NCBI GenBank assembly: GCA_965207585.1
Contig: CBDBMT010000003.1
Location: forward strand, 1 to 64,000
Length of the DNA stretch: 64,000 nt
DNA from: Bin87 sp965207585
GTDB taxonomy: Bacteria > Chloroflexota > Dehalococcoidia > Lucifugimonadales > UBA3495
Reading direction: 5' to 3'
Shown here: in pieces, positions 1 to 12,000 of the stretch
Numbering within the stretch: position 1 is the first letter of the stretch
Layout of the letters: each line of letters opens with the position of its first letter
Made by a program: the position numbers and the translations under genes
Notes under the pieces: generated by a model
Told to the model about the DNA's origin: nothing
The model's input: the letters and a program-made list of their open reading frames with translations, nothing else
Databases searched by the model: none

Positions 1-3000
1 GACAAGGGCGTGGGGACCATCACCGACGACGACCCGGCCACGGCGGTGGCCTCGGTGGGCGCGCCGGCGGCGGCGGTGGCCGAGGGGAACGACCCCATGG
101 CGACCACGAACCTGAGCTTCCCGGTGAGCCTGACGGCGGCCTCGGGCAAGGCGGTCGTGGTGACCTACTCCCTGACCGGCACGGCCGACGCGCCGGGCGA
201 CTACACGGAGCCGGACCCCCTGAGCGTGAGCGTGCCGGCCGGTTCCACCACGGCCAACATCGTCATCCCGGTCAGGGGGGACACCCTGGACGAGGCCGAC
301 GAGACGGTGATCGTGACCCTGACCGGGGCCACCAACGCGGCGCTGGACGAGGACGCGGCGGACCTGACCGCCACCGGGACCATCAGCGACGACGACGACG
401 CGCCGACCCTGTCGGTGGCCGACGTGAGCGTGACCGAGGGCGGCACGGCGGAGTTCACCGTCACCCTCTCGGCGGCCTCGGGGCGGGACGTTACCTTCTC
501 CTGGAAGACGGCGGCCGACGCCGACGGGACCCACCCGGCGGGGGCTTCGGACTACACCGCGGTGACCGCCACCACGGCGACCATCGCGGCCGGGGCCACC
601 ACGGCCGAGCTGGAGGTGCAGACCACCCAGGACACCCGGGACGAGGAGGACGAGACCTTCCTGGTGGAGCTCTCCTCGCCCACCAACGCCACCCTGGCCG
701 ACGCCGAGGCCACCGGGACCATCAGCGACAACGACGCGGTGCCGACCCTGTCGGTGGACGACGTGAGCGTGGCCGAGGGGGGCACGGCGGAGTTCACGGT
801 GACCCTGTCGGCGGCCTCGGGCAAGGCGGTCACCTTCAAGTGGAAGACGGACGCCGCCGCCGGGGCCGACGCGGCCGGGGCCACGGACTACACCGCGGTG
901 ACGGCCACCGACGCGACCATCGCGGCGGGGGCCACCACGGTCAAGCTGGAGGTGCAGACCACCCAGGACACCCTGGACGAGGCCGACGAGACCTTCCTGG
1001 TGAAGCTGTCGGACGCCACCAACGCCACCATCGCCGACGGCGAGGGCCAGGGGACCATCAGCGACGACGACGGGACGCCGACCCTGTCGGTGGGTGACGC
1101 GTCGGTGGCCGAGGGCGGCACGGCGGAGTTCACGGTGACCCTGTCGGCGGCCTCGGGGCGGGACGTTACCTTCTCCTGGAAGACGGCGGCCGACGAGACC
1201 GCGGACGCCCACCCGGCGGGGGCCTCGGACTACACGGCGGTGACCGCCACCACGGCGACCATCGCGGCCGGGGCCACCACGGCGACGCTGGAGGTGCAGA
1301 CCACCGAGGACACCCTGGACGAGCACGACGAGACCTTCCTGGTGGAGCTCTCCTCGCCCACCAACGCGACCCTGGCCGACGACAAGGGCGTGGGGACCAT
1401 CACCGACGACGACCCGGCCACGGCGGTGGCCTCGGTGGGCGCGCCGGCGGCGGCGGTGGCCGAGGGGAACGACCCCATGGCGACCACGAACCTGAGCTTC
1501 CCGGTGAGCCTGACGGCGGCCTCGGGCAAGGCGGTCGTGGTGACCTACTCCCTGACCGGCACGGCCGACGCGCCGGGCGACTACACGGAGCCGGACCCCC
1601 TGAGCGTGAGCGTGCCGGCCGGTTCCACCACGGCCAACATCGTCATCCCGGTCAGGGGGGACACCCTGGACGAGGCCGACGAGACGGTGATCGTGACCCT
1701 GACCGGGGCCACCAACGCGGCGCTGGACGAGGACGCGGCGGACCTGACCGCCACCGGGACCATCACCGACGACGACGACGCGCCGACCCTGTCGGTGGCC
1801 GACGTGAGCGTGACCGAGGGCGGCACGGCGGAGTTCACCGTCACCCTCTCGGCGGCCTCGGGGCGGGACGTTACCTTCTCCTGGAAGACGGCGGCCGACG
1901 CCGACGGGACCCACCCGGCGGGGGCTTCGGACTACACCGCGGTGACCGCCACCACGGCGACCATCGCGGCCGGGGCCACCACGGCCGAGCTGGAGGTGCA
2001 GACCACCCAGGACACCCGGGACGAGGAGGACGAGACCTTCCTGGTGGAGCTCTCCTCGCCCACCAACGCCACCCTGGCCGACGCCGAGGCCACCGGGACC
2101 ATCAGCGACAACGACGCGGTGCCGACCCTGTCGGTGGACGACGTGAGCGTGGCCGAGGGGGGCACGGCGGAGTTCACGGTGACCCTGTCGGCGGCCTCGG
2201 GCAAGGCGGTCACCTTCAAGTGGAAGACGGACGCCGCCGCCGGGGCCGACGCGGCCGGGGCCACGGACTACACCGCGGTGACGGCCACCGACGCGACCAT
2301 CGCGGCGGGGGCCACCACGGTCAAGCTGGAGGTGCAGACCACCCAGGACACCCTGGACGAGGCCGACGAGACCTTCCTGGTGAAGCTGTCGGACGCCACC
2401 AACGCCACCATCGCCGACGGCGAGGGCCAGGGGACCATCAGCGACGACGACGGGACGCCGACCCTGTCGGTGGGTGACGCGTCGGTGGCCGAGGGCGGCA
2501 CGGCGGAGTTCACGGTGACCCTGTCGGCGGCCTCGGGGCGGGACGTTACCTTCTCCTGGAAGACGGCGGCCGACGAGACCGCGGACGCCCACCCGGCGGG
2601 GGCCTCGGACTACACGGCGGTGACCGCCACCACGGCGACCATCGCGGCCGGGGCCACCACGGCGACGCTGGAGGTGCAGACCACCGAGGACACCCTGGAC
2701 GAGCACGACGAGACCTTCCTGGTGGAGCTGTCGACGCCGACCAACGCCACCCTGGCCGACGACAAGGGCGTGGGGACCATCACCGACGACGACCCGGCCA
2801 CGGCGGTGGCCTCGGTGGGCGCGCCGGCGGCGGCGGTGGCCGAGGGGAACGACCCCATGGCGACCACGAACCTGAGCTTCCCGGTGAGCCTGACGGCGGC
2901 CTCGGGCAAGGCGGTCGTGGTGACCTACTCCCTGACCGGCACGGCCGACGCGCCGGGCGACTACACGGAGCCGGACCCCCTGAGCGTGAGCGTGCCGGCC

Positions 3001-6000
3001 GGTTCCACCACGGCCAACATCGTCATCCCGGTCAGGGGGGACACCCTGGACGAGGCCGACGAGACGGTGATCGTGACCCTGACCGGGGCCACCAACGCGG
3101 CGCTGGACGAGGACGCGGCGGACCTGACCGCCACCGGGACCATCACCGACGACGACGACGCGCCGACCCTGTCGGTGGCCGACGTGAGCGTGACCGAGGG
3201 CGGCACGGCGGAGTTCACCGTCACCCTCTCGGCGGCCTCGGGGCGGGACGTTACCTTCTCCTGGAAGACGGCGGCCGACGCCGACGGGACCCACCCGGCG
3301 GGGGCTTCGGACTACACCGCGGTGACCGCCACCACGGCGACCATCGCGGCCGGGGCCACCACGGCCGAGCTGGAGGTGCAGACCACCCAGGACACCCGGG
3401 ACGAGGAGGACGAGACCTTCCTGGTGGAGCTCTCCTCGCCCACCAACGCCACCCTGGCCGACGCCGAGGCCACCGGGACCATCAGCGACAACGACGCGGT
3501 GCCGACCCTGTCGGTGGACGACGTGAGCGTGGCCGAGGGGGGCACGGCGGAGTTCACGGTGACCCTGTCGGCGGCCTCGGGCAAGGCGGTCACCTTCAAG
3601 TGGAAGACGGACGCCGCCGCCGGGGCCGACGCGGCCGGGGCCACGGACTACACCGCGGTGACGGCCACCGACGCGACCATCGCGGCGGGGGCCACCACGG
3701 TCAAGCTGGAGGTGCAGACCACCCAGGACACCCTGGACGAGGCCGACGAGACCTTCCTGGTGAAGCTGTCGGACGCCACCAACGCCACCATCGCCGACGG
3801 CGAGGGCCAGGGGACCATCAGCGACGACGACGGGACGCCGACCCTGTCGGTGGGTGACGCGTCGGTGGCCGAGGGCGGCACGGCGGAGTTCACGGTGACC
3901 CTGTCGGCGGCCTCGGGGCGGGACGTTACCTTCTCGTGGAAGACGGCGGCCGACGAGACCGCGGACGCCCACCCGGCGGGGGCCTCGGACTACACGGCGG
4001 TGACCGCCACCACGGCGACCATCGCGGCCGGGGCCACCACGGCGACGCTGGAGGTGCAGACCACCGAGGACACCCTGGACGAGCACGACGAGACCTTCCT
4101 GGTGGAGCTCTCCTCGCCCACCAACGCGACCCTGGCCGACGACAAGGGCGTGGGGACCATCACCGACGACGACCCGGCCACGGCGGTGGCCTCGGTGGGC
4201 GCGCCGGCGGCGGCGGTGGCCGAGGGGAACGACCCCATGGCGACCACGAACCTGAGCTTCCCGGTGAGCCTGACGGCGGCCTCGGGCAAGGCGGTCGTGG
4301 TGACCTACTCCCTGACCGGCACGGCCGACGCGCCGGGCGACTACACGGAGCCGGACCCCCTGAGCGTGAGCGTGCCGGCCGGTTCCACCACGGCCAACAT
4401 CGTCATCCCGGTCAGGGGGGACACCCTGGACGAGGCCGACGAGACGGTGATCGTGACCCTGACCGGGGCCACCAACGCGGCGCTGGACGAGGACGCGGCG
4501 GACCTGACCGCCACCGGGACCATCACCGACGACGACGACGCGCCGACCCTGTCGGTGGCCGACGTGAGCGTGACCGAGGGCGGCACGGCGGAGTTCACCG
4601 TCACCCTCTCGGCGGCCTCGGGGCGGGACGTTACCTTCTCCTGGAAGACGGCGGCCGACGCCGACGGGACCCACCCGGCGGGGGCTTCGGACTACACCGC
4701 GGTGACCGCCACCACGGCGACCATCGCGGCCGGGGCCACCACGGCCGAGCTGGAGGTGCAGACCACCCAGGACACCCGGGACGAGGAGGACGAGACCTTC
4801 CTGGTGGAGCTCTCCTCGCCCACCAACGCCACCCTGGCCGACGCCGAGGCCACCGGGACCATCAGCGACAACGACGCGGTGCCGACCCTGTCGGTGGACG
4901 ACGTGAGCGTGGCCGAGGGGGGCACGGCGGAGTTCACGGTGACCCTGTCGGCGGCCTCGGGCAAGGCGGTCACCTTCAAGTGGAAGACGGACGCCGCCGC
5001 CGGGGCCGACGCGGCCGGGGCCACGGACTACACCGCGGTGACGGCCACCGACGCGACCATCGCGGCGGGGGCCACCACGGTCAAGCTGGAGGTGCAGACC
5101 ACCCAGGACACCCTGGACGAGGCCGACGAGACCTTCCTGGTGAAGCTGTCGGACGCCACCAACGCCACCATCGCCGACGGCGAGGGCCAGGGGACCATCA
5201 GCGACGACGACGGGACGCCGACCCTGTCGGTGGGTGACGCGTCGGTGGCCGAGGGCGGCACGGCGGAGTTCACGGTGACCCTGTCGGCGGCCTCGGGGCG
5301 GGACGTTACCTTCTCGTGGAAGACGGCGGCCGACGAGACCGCGGACGCCCACCCGGCGGGGGCCTCGGACTACACGGCGGTGACCGCCACCACGGCGACC
5401 ATCGCGGCCGGGGCCACCACGGCGACGCTGGAGGTGCAGACCACCGAGGACACCCTGGACGAGCACGACGAGACCTTCCTGGTGGAGCTCTCCTCGCCCA
5501 CCAACGCGACCCTGGCCGACGACAAGGGCGTGGGGACCATCACCGACGACGACCCGGCCACGGCGGTGGCCTCGGTGGGCGCGCCGGCGGCGGCGGTGGC
5601 CGAGGGGAACGACCCCATGGCGACCACGAACCTGAGCTTCCCGGTGAGCCTGACGGCGGCCTCGGGCAAGGCGGTCGTGGTGACCTACTCCCTGACCGGC
5701 ACGGCCGACGCGCCGGGCGACTACACGGAGCCGGACCCCCTGAGCGTGAGCGTGCCGGCCGGTTCCACCACGGCCAACATCGTCATCCCGGTCAGGGGGG
5801 ACACCCTGGACGAGGCCGACGAGACGGTGATCGTGACCCTGACCGGGGCCACCAACGCGGCGCTGGACGAGGACGCGGCGGACCTGACCGCCACCGGGAC
5901 CATCACCGACGACGACGACGCGCCGACCCTGTCGGTGGCCGACGTGAGCGTGACCGAGGGCGGCACGGCGGAGTTCACCGTCACCCTCTCGGCGGCCTCG

Positions 6001-9000
6001 GGGCGGGACGTTACCTTCTCCTGGAAGACGGCGGCCGACGCCGACGGGACCCACCCGGCGGGGGCTTCGGACTACACCGCGGTGACCGCCACCACGGCGA
6101 CCATCGCGGCCGGGGCCACCACGGCCGAGCTGGAGGTGCAGACCACCCAGGACACCCGGGACGAGGAGGACGAGACCTTCCTGGTGGAGCTCTCCTCGCC
6201 CACCAACGCCACCCTGGCCGACGCCGAGGCCACCGGGACCATCAGCGACAACGACGCGGTGCCGACCCTGTCGGTGGACGACGTGAGCGTGGCCGAGGGG
6301 GGCACGGCGGAGTTCACGGTGACCCTGTCGGCGGCCTCGGGCAAGGCGGTCACCTTCAAGTGGAAGACGGACGCCGCCGCCGGGGCCGACGCGGCCGGGG
6401 CCACGGACTACACCGCGGTGACGGCCACCGACGCGACCATCGCGGCGGGGGCCACCACGGTCAAGCTGGAGGTGCAGACCACCCAGGACACCCTGGACGA
6501 GGCCGACGAGACCTTCCTGGTGAAGCTGTCGGACGCCACCAACGCCACCATCGCCGACGGCGAGGGCCAGGGGACCATCAGCGACGACGACGGGACGCCG
6601 ACCCTGTCGGTGGGTGACGCGTCGGTGGCCGAGGGCGGCACGGCGGAGTTCACGGTGACCCTGTCGGCGGCCTCGGGGCGGGACGTTACCTTCTCCTGGA
6701 AGACGGCGGCCGACGAGACCGCGGACGCCCACCCGGCGGGGGCCTCGGACTACACGGCGGTGACCGCCACCACGGCGACCATCGCGGCCGGGGCCACCAC
6801 GGCGACGCTGGAGGTGCAGACCACCGAGGACACCCTGGACGAGCACGACGAGACCTTCCTGGTGGAGCTGTCGACGCCGACCAACGCCACCCTGGCCGAC
6901 GACAAGGGCGTGGGGACCATCACCGACGACGACCCGGCCACGGCGGTGGCCTCGGTGGGCGCGCCGGCGGCGGCGGTGGCCGAGGGGAACGACCCCATGG
7001 CGACCACGAACCTGAGCTTCCCGGTGAGCCTGACGGCGGCCTCGGGCAAGGCGGTCGTGGTGACCTACTCCCTGACCGGCACGGCCGACGCGCCGGGCGA
7101 CTACACGGAGCCGGACCCCCTGAGCGTGAGCGTGCCGGCCGGTTCCACCACGGCCAACATCGTCATCCCGGTCAGGGGGGACACCCTGGACGAGGCCGAC
7201 GAGACGGTGATCGTGACCCTGACCGGGGCCACCAACGCGGCGCTGGACGAGGACGCGGCGGACCTGACCGCCACCGGGACCATCACCGACGACGACGACG
7301 CGCCGACCCTGTCGGTGGCCGACGTGAGCGTGACCGAGGGCGGCACGGCGGAGTTCACCGTCACCCTCTCGGCGGCCTCGGGGCGGGACGTTACCTTCTC
7401 CTGGAAGACGGCGGCCGACGCCGACGGGACCCACCCGGCGGGGGCTTCGGACTACACCGCGGTGACCGCCACCACGGCGACCATCGCGGCCGGGGCCACC
7501 ACGGCCGAGCTGGAGGTGCAGACCACCCAGGACACCCGGGACGAGGAGGACGAGACCTTCCTGGTGGAGCTCTCCTCGCCCACCAACGCCACCCTGGCCG
7601 ACGCCGAGGCCACCGGGACCATCAGCGACAACGACGCGGTGCCGACCCTGTCGGTGGACGACGTGAGCGTGGCCGAGGGGGGCACGGCGGAGTTCACGGT
7701 GACCCTGTCGGCGGCCTCGGGCAAGGCGGTCACCTTCAAGTGGAAGACGGACGCCGCCGCCGGGGCCGACGCGGCCGGGGCCACGGACTACACCGCGGTG
7801 ACGGCCACCGACGCGACCATCGCGGCGGGGGCCACCACGGTCAAGCTGGAGGTGCAGACCACCCAGGACACCCTGGACGAGGCCGACGAGACCTTCCTGG
7901 TGAAGCTGTCGGACGCCACCAACGCCACCATCGCCGACGGCGAGGGCCAGGGGACCATCAGCGACGACGACGGGACGCCGACCCTGTCGGTGGGTGACGC
8001 GTCGGTGGCCGAGGGCGGCACGGCGGAGTTCACGGTGACCCTGTCGGCGGCCTCGGGGCGGGACGTTACCTTCTCCTGGAAGACGGCGGCCGACGAGACC
8101 GCGGACGCCCACCCGGCGGGGGCCTCGGACTACACGGCGGTGACCGCCACCACGGCGACCATCGCGGCCGGGGCCACCACGGCGACGCTGGAGGTGCAGA
8201 CCACCGAGGACACCCTGGACGAGCACGACGAGACCTTCCTGGTGGAGCTCTCCTCGCCCACCAACGCGACCCTGGCCGACGACAAGGGCGTGGGGACCAT
8301 CACCGACGACGACCCGGCCACGGCGGTGGCCTCGGTGGGCGCGCCGGCGGCGGCGGTGGCCGAGGGGAACGACCCCATGGCGACCACGAACCTGAGCTTC
8401 CCGGTGAGCCTGACGGCGGCCTCGGGCAAGGCGGTCGTGGTGACCTACTCCCTGACCGGCACGGCCGACGCGCCGGGCGACTACACGGAGCCGGACCCCC
8501 TGAGCGTGAGCGTGCCGGCCGGTTCCACCACGGCCAACATCGTCATCCCGGTCAGGGGGGACACCCTGGACGAGGCCGACGAGACGGTGATCGTGACCCT
8601 GACCGGGGCCACCAACGCGGCGCTGGACGAGGACGCGGCGGACCTGACCGCCACCGGGACCATCACCGACGACGACGACGCGCCGACCCTGTCGGTGGCC
8701 GACGTGAGCGTGACCGAGGGCGGCACGGCGGAGTTCACCGTCACCCTCTCGGCGGCCTCGGGGCGGGACGTTACCTTCTCCTGGAAGACGGCGGCCGACG
8801 CCGACGGGACCCACCCGGCGGGGGCTTCGGACTACACCGCGGTGACCGCCACCACGGCGACCATCGCGGCCGGGGCCACCACGGCCGAGCTGGAGGTGCA
8901 GACCACCCAGGACACCCGGGACGAGGAGGACGAGACCTTCCTGGTGGAGCTCTCCTCGCCCACCAACGCCACCCTGGCCGACGCCGAGGCCACCGGGACC

Positions 9001-9016
9001 ATCAGCGACAACGACG
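1..9016 (+). repeat. 6.5 tandem copies of a 1,380-bp coding unit
   Basis: Units begin at 1, 1381, 2761, 4141, 5521, 6901 and 8281; the last breaks off after 9016. Each encodes four Calx-beta domains (460 residues). Units are almost identical. Visible differences are G instead of C at 386 in unit 1 only, a TCG/TCC serine codon ending at 1176 of each unit (G in units 3 and 4), and a Ser/Thr block near 1350 (STPT in units 2 and 5). Identity at synonymous sites points to recent amplification or gene conversion. Confidence 0.97.
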
Positions 9017-12000
9017 GGGGAAAGACAGCCACGATTACTCCCGCGCCGGATTCAGTGCCCAGAGTAATGGAAAACGTTGTCACTGCGCCGACCATGACCT
9101 TCACCGTCAATTTGGATGGAGCCGCCTTCAACACGGACCAAACGGTAACCGTGAACGTAGGGAAAGACGGTGACTTGGCCAAGTCGGGCGTGGACTATAC
9201 AGCTGTGAAGGAGTTCACACTGACCCTCCTTGCCGGCGCCACGTCCGTTCAGGGAAGCTTCACGTTGGATCCCATTGATGATGCGCTGGATGAAGCGGAC
9301 GAGACGCTGACCCTGACAGCTGAGCTGACCGGAGTAGCTATCCCTGAGTTGACGTTTACCATCACCGACGACGATCCCGAACCATCAATCAGCATAGCTA
9401 ACGCGGTGGCGGTAACCGAGGGAGACGACCCTGACGCCGCCACCGACATGTCCTTCCCGGTGAGCCTGTCGGCGGTGAGCGGCCGGGACGTCAGCGCAAC
9501 TTACACCCTGGGCGGCAGCGCGACGGCAGGGACCGACTACACCAAACCCAACCCACTGAGCCTGACTGTTCCCGCCGGACAGGGGACGGCGAACATCCTC
9601 ATCCCAATCAAGGGCGACACAGTAAAAGAAACGGACGAGACCATCACCGTAACTCTGACCGGAGCGACCAACGCTACCCTCTCTACCACGGCACCGGACC
9701 TCACCGCCACCGGAACCATCACCGACGACGACGCGCCCGCGCTGTCCATAGCCGACGCCAGCGCCGTCGAAGGGAGCAAGGCGGTCTTCACCGTCAGCCT
9801 CTCGGCGGCCAGCGGCAATGCGGTCACCTTCAAGTGGAAGACGGCGGCCGACGCCGCCGGGGACCACCCGGCCGGGGCCGCGGACTACACGGCGGTGAGC
9901 GACGCGGTGACGGTGACCATCGCGGCGGGAACCCGGAGCGCCACCCTGGAGGTGCAGACCACCCAGGACACCCTGGACGAGCACGACGAGACCTTCCTGG
10001 TGCAGCTGTCGGACCCCGCCAACGCCACCCTGGCCGACGGCGAGGGGGTGGGGACCATCACCGACGACGACGGCATCCCCGCGGTGTCGGTGGGGGCGCC
10101 TTCGGCGGCGGTGGACGAGGGGGACGACCCGGCGGTCACCACCAACATGTCCTTCCCGGTGAGCCTGACGGCGGCCTCGGGCAAGACGGTGACGGTGACC
10201 TACTCCCTGGGCGGGACGGCGACCTCGGGCAGCGACTACACGGAGCCGGACCCGCTGAGCGTGAGCGTCCCGGCGGGGTCGAGGACGGCCAACATCGTGG
10301 TGCCAGTGAAGGGCGACACGGTGGACGAGGACGACGAGACGGTGATCGTGACCCTGACCGGAGCCACCAACGCTAACCTCTCTACCACGGCCGCGGACCT
10401 GATCGCCACTGGAACCATAATTGACGACGACGTTGATGCCAGCAAGCAGGTTACGCTCAATCTGATTCCCGAAGTGATCCCCGAGAATGGCGGCGCCGCG
10501 GGCGCCAGCTACGTTGTTGCCGAATTGAGGCATGCTCAACCCCACGATGTAACCCTGACAGTGAACGCTCAGGGGATTGCGCCGACCACCACCCAGGACT
10601 TTACCCTCAGCGCCAATCGGGAGCTCCTTATCCAAGCAGGCAAAACGAGGAGCAAGGGCATAGTGACTATCACCGCCATTGACGATGCTGTTGACAACGC
10701 GGACAAGAAAATCTCAGTTACCGCCTCGCTGGTTTCAACCGCCAACCTCCAGCCGCCCTCTGAGCGGACGCTCACGATTGCGGACAACGACCCGGCGGTC
10801 CCGGCGCAGGCGACGGCGCGTTTCGAGAAGTCGTCCTACACCTTCAATGAAGATGATGATGTAGTCGATATCAACGTCATCTTGGACAACGCCCTCGCGT
10901 CGGACCTGTTCCTTCGGTACCGGTTCCACTCCGCTACCGTGGAAGTAGGCCCTGGCAAGGACGTAACGCTATCGGAGTCCATTTACTTCCCAGCCGGAAC
11001 AACTACCAGGAGGCTCCCGATTAACGTGGTGGACAACGACGTGGTGGAACCGGTAGAAACCTTCTCCATTTCCCTGGTTGCGCAACCCGGGGTGGTTAAC
11101 GTCGGCGGGCCCACGACGGTGACGATAACGGACGATGACCATACCCAAATCAGCATCGCCAGCCACGAGGGCTACCCCTTGTCCGAGCAGGTTGAGGAGG
11201 GAAATCAGGGGACTATCTCATTTTTCCTGAGTAAAGCTCACCAGGATGACGTGACCGTGGATAGCGTAGTAGGCGGCACCGTCGTTGCCGGCGAAGACTA
11301 CGTGGCGATGCACTCCCTGACCATCCCGGCCGGGATGGAGCGCTATTCCATTACCATAGACACCATAGACGACAAGGTTGCCGAGCCTACGGAGACCCTG
11401 GTGTTCTCCATCATGAATCCGAACCCAGGAATGCCCGGCGTATCGATTGCCTCTGACAAGTCGAAACACACCATAAGGATCATGGACAACGACGGTTGGG
11501 AGCCCCTTGATGTTGTGCCGGAAGTGAACATCACCCCGGGCAGCGGGATTACCGAGGGCGATAATGCGGAGTTCACCTTGGTGGCGAACCCGGTTCCCGG
11601 CGCGGAGTTCCCGGTAAAGGTAAGCATAACGGCCGGGGGCGACTTCGGAGTAGCAACGGGCGCACGGACGGTGAGGATACCCGCCAGCGGCAAGGCGACC
11701 TTTACTGTGCCCACCACCGATGACGCAGTGGACGAGGCCGACGGGTGGGTAACCGGGACTTTGGAGGAGGGCATTATCTACACAGTGTCCGCGTCGCAAA
11801 AGTCAGCCACGGTACCGGTGTCGGACGACGACTCAACGGTCCCGCCGCAGGCGACGGTCCGTTTCGAGAAGTCGTCCTACACCTTCAATGAAGACGATGA
11901 CGTAATCGATATCAAAGTCATCATGGACAAAGCCCTTGCGACGGATCTGTTCCTTGAGTACGAGTTCGACTCCGATGTCGCGGAAGTAGGCCCTGGCAAG

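Noticed and set aside
201..9182. Many long stop-free frames on the minus strand and in other + frames across the tandem array
   Set aside because: They recur every 1,380 bp and are a by-product of high GC and the repeat; they have no ribosome-binding sites or domain patterns.
9385..10635. A 416-codon minus-strand frame opposite the giant gene
   Set aside because: Arg/Gly/Val/His-rich shadow translation of the Calx-beta coding strand.
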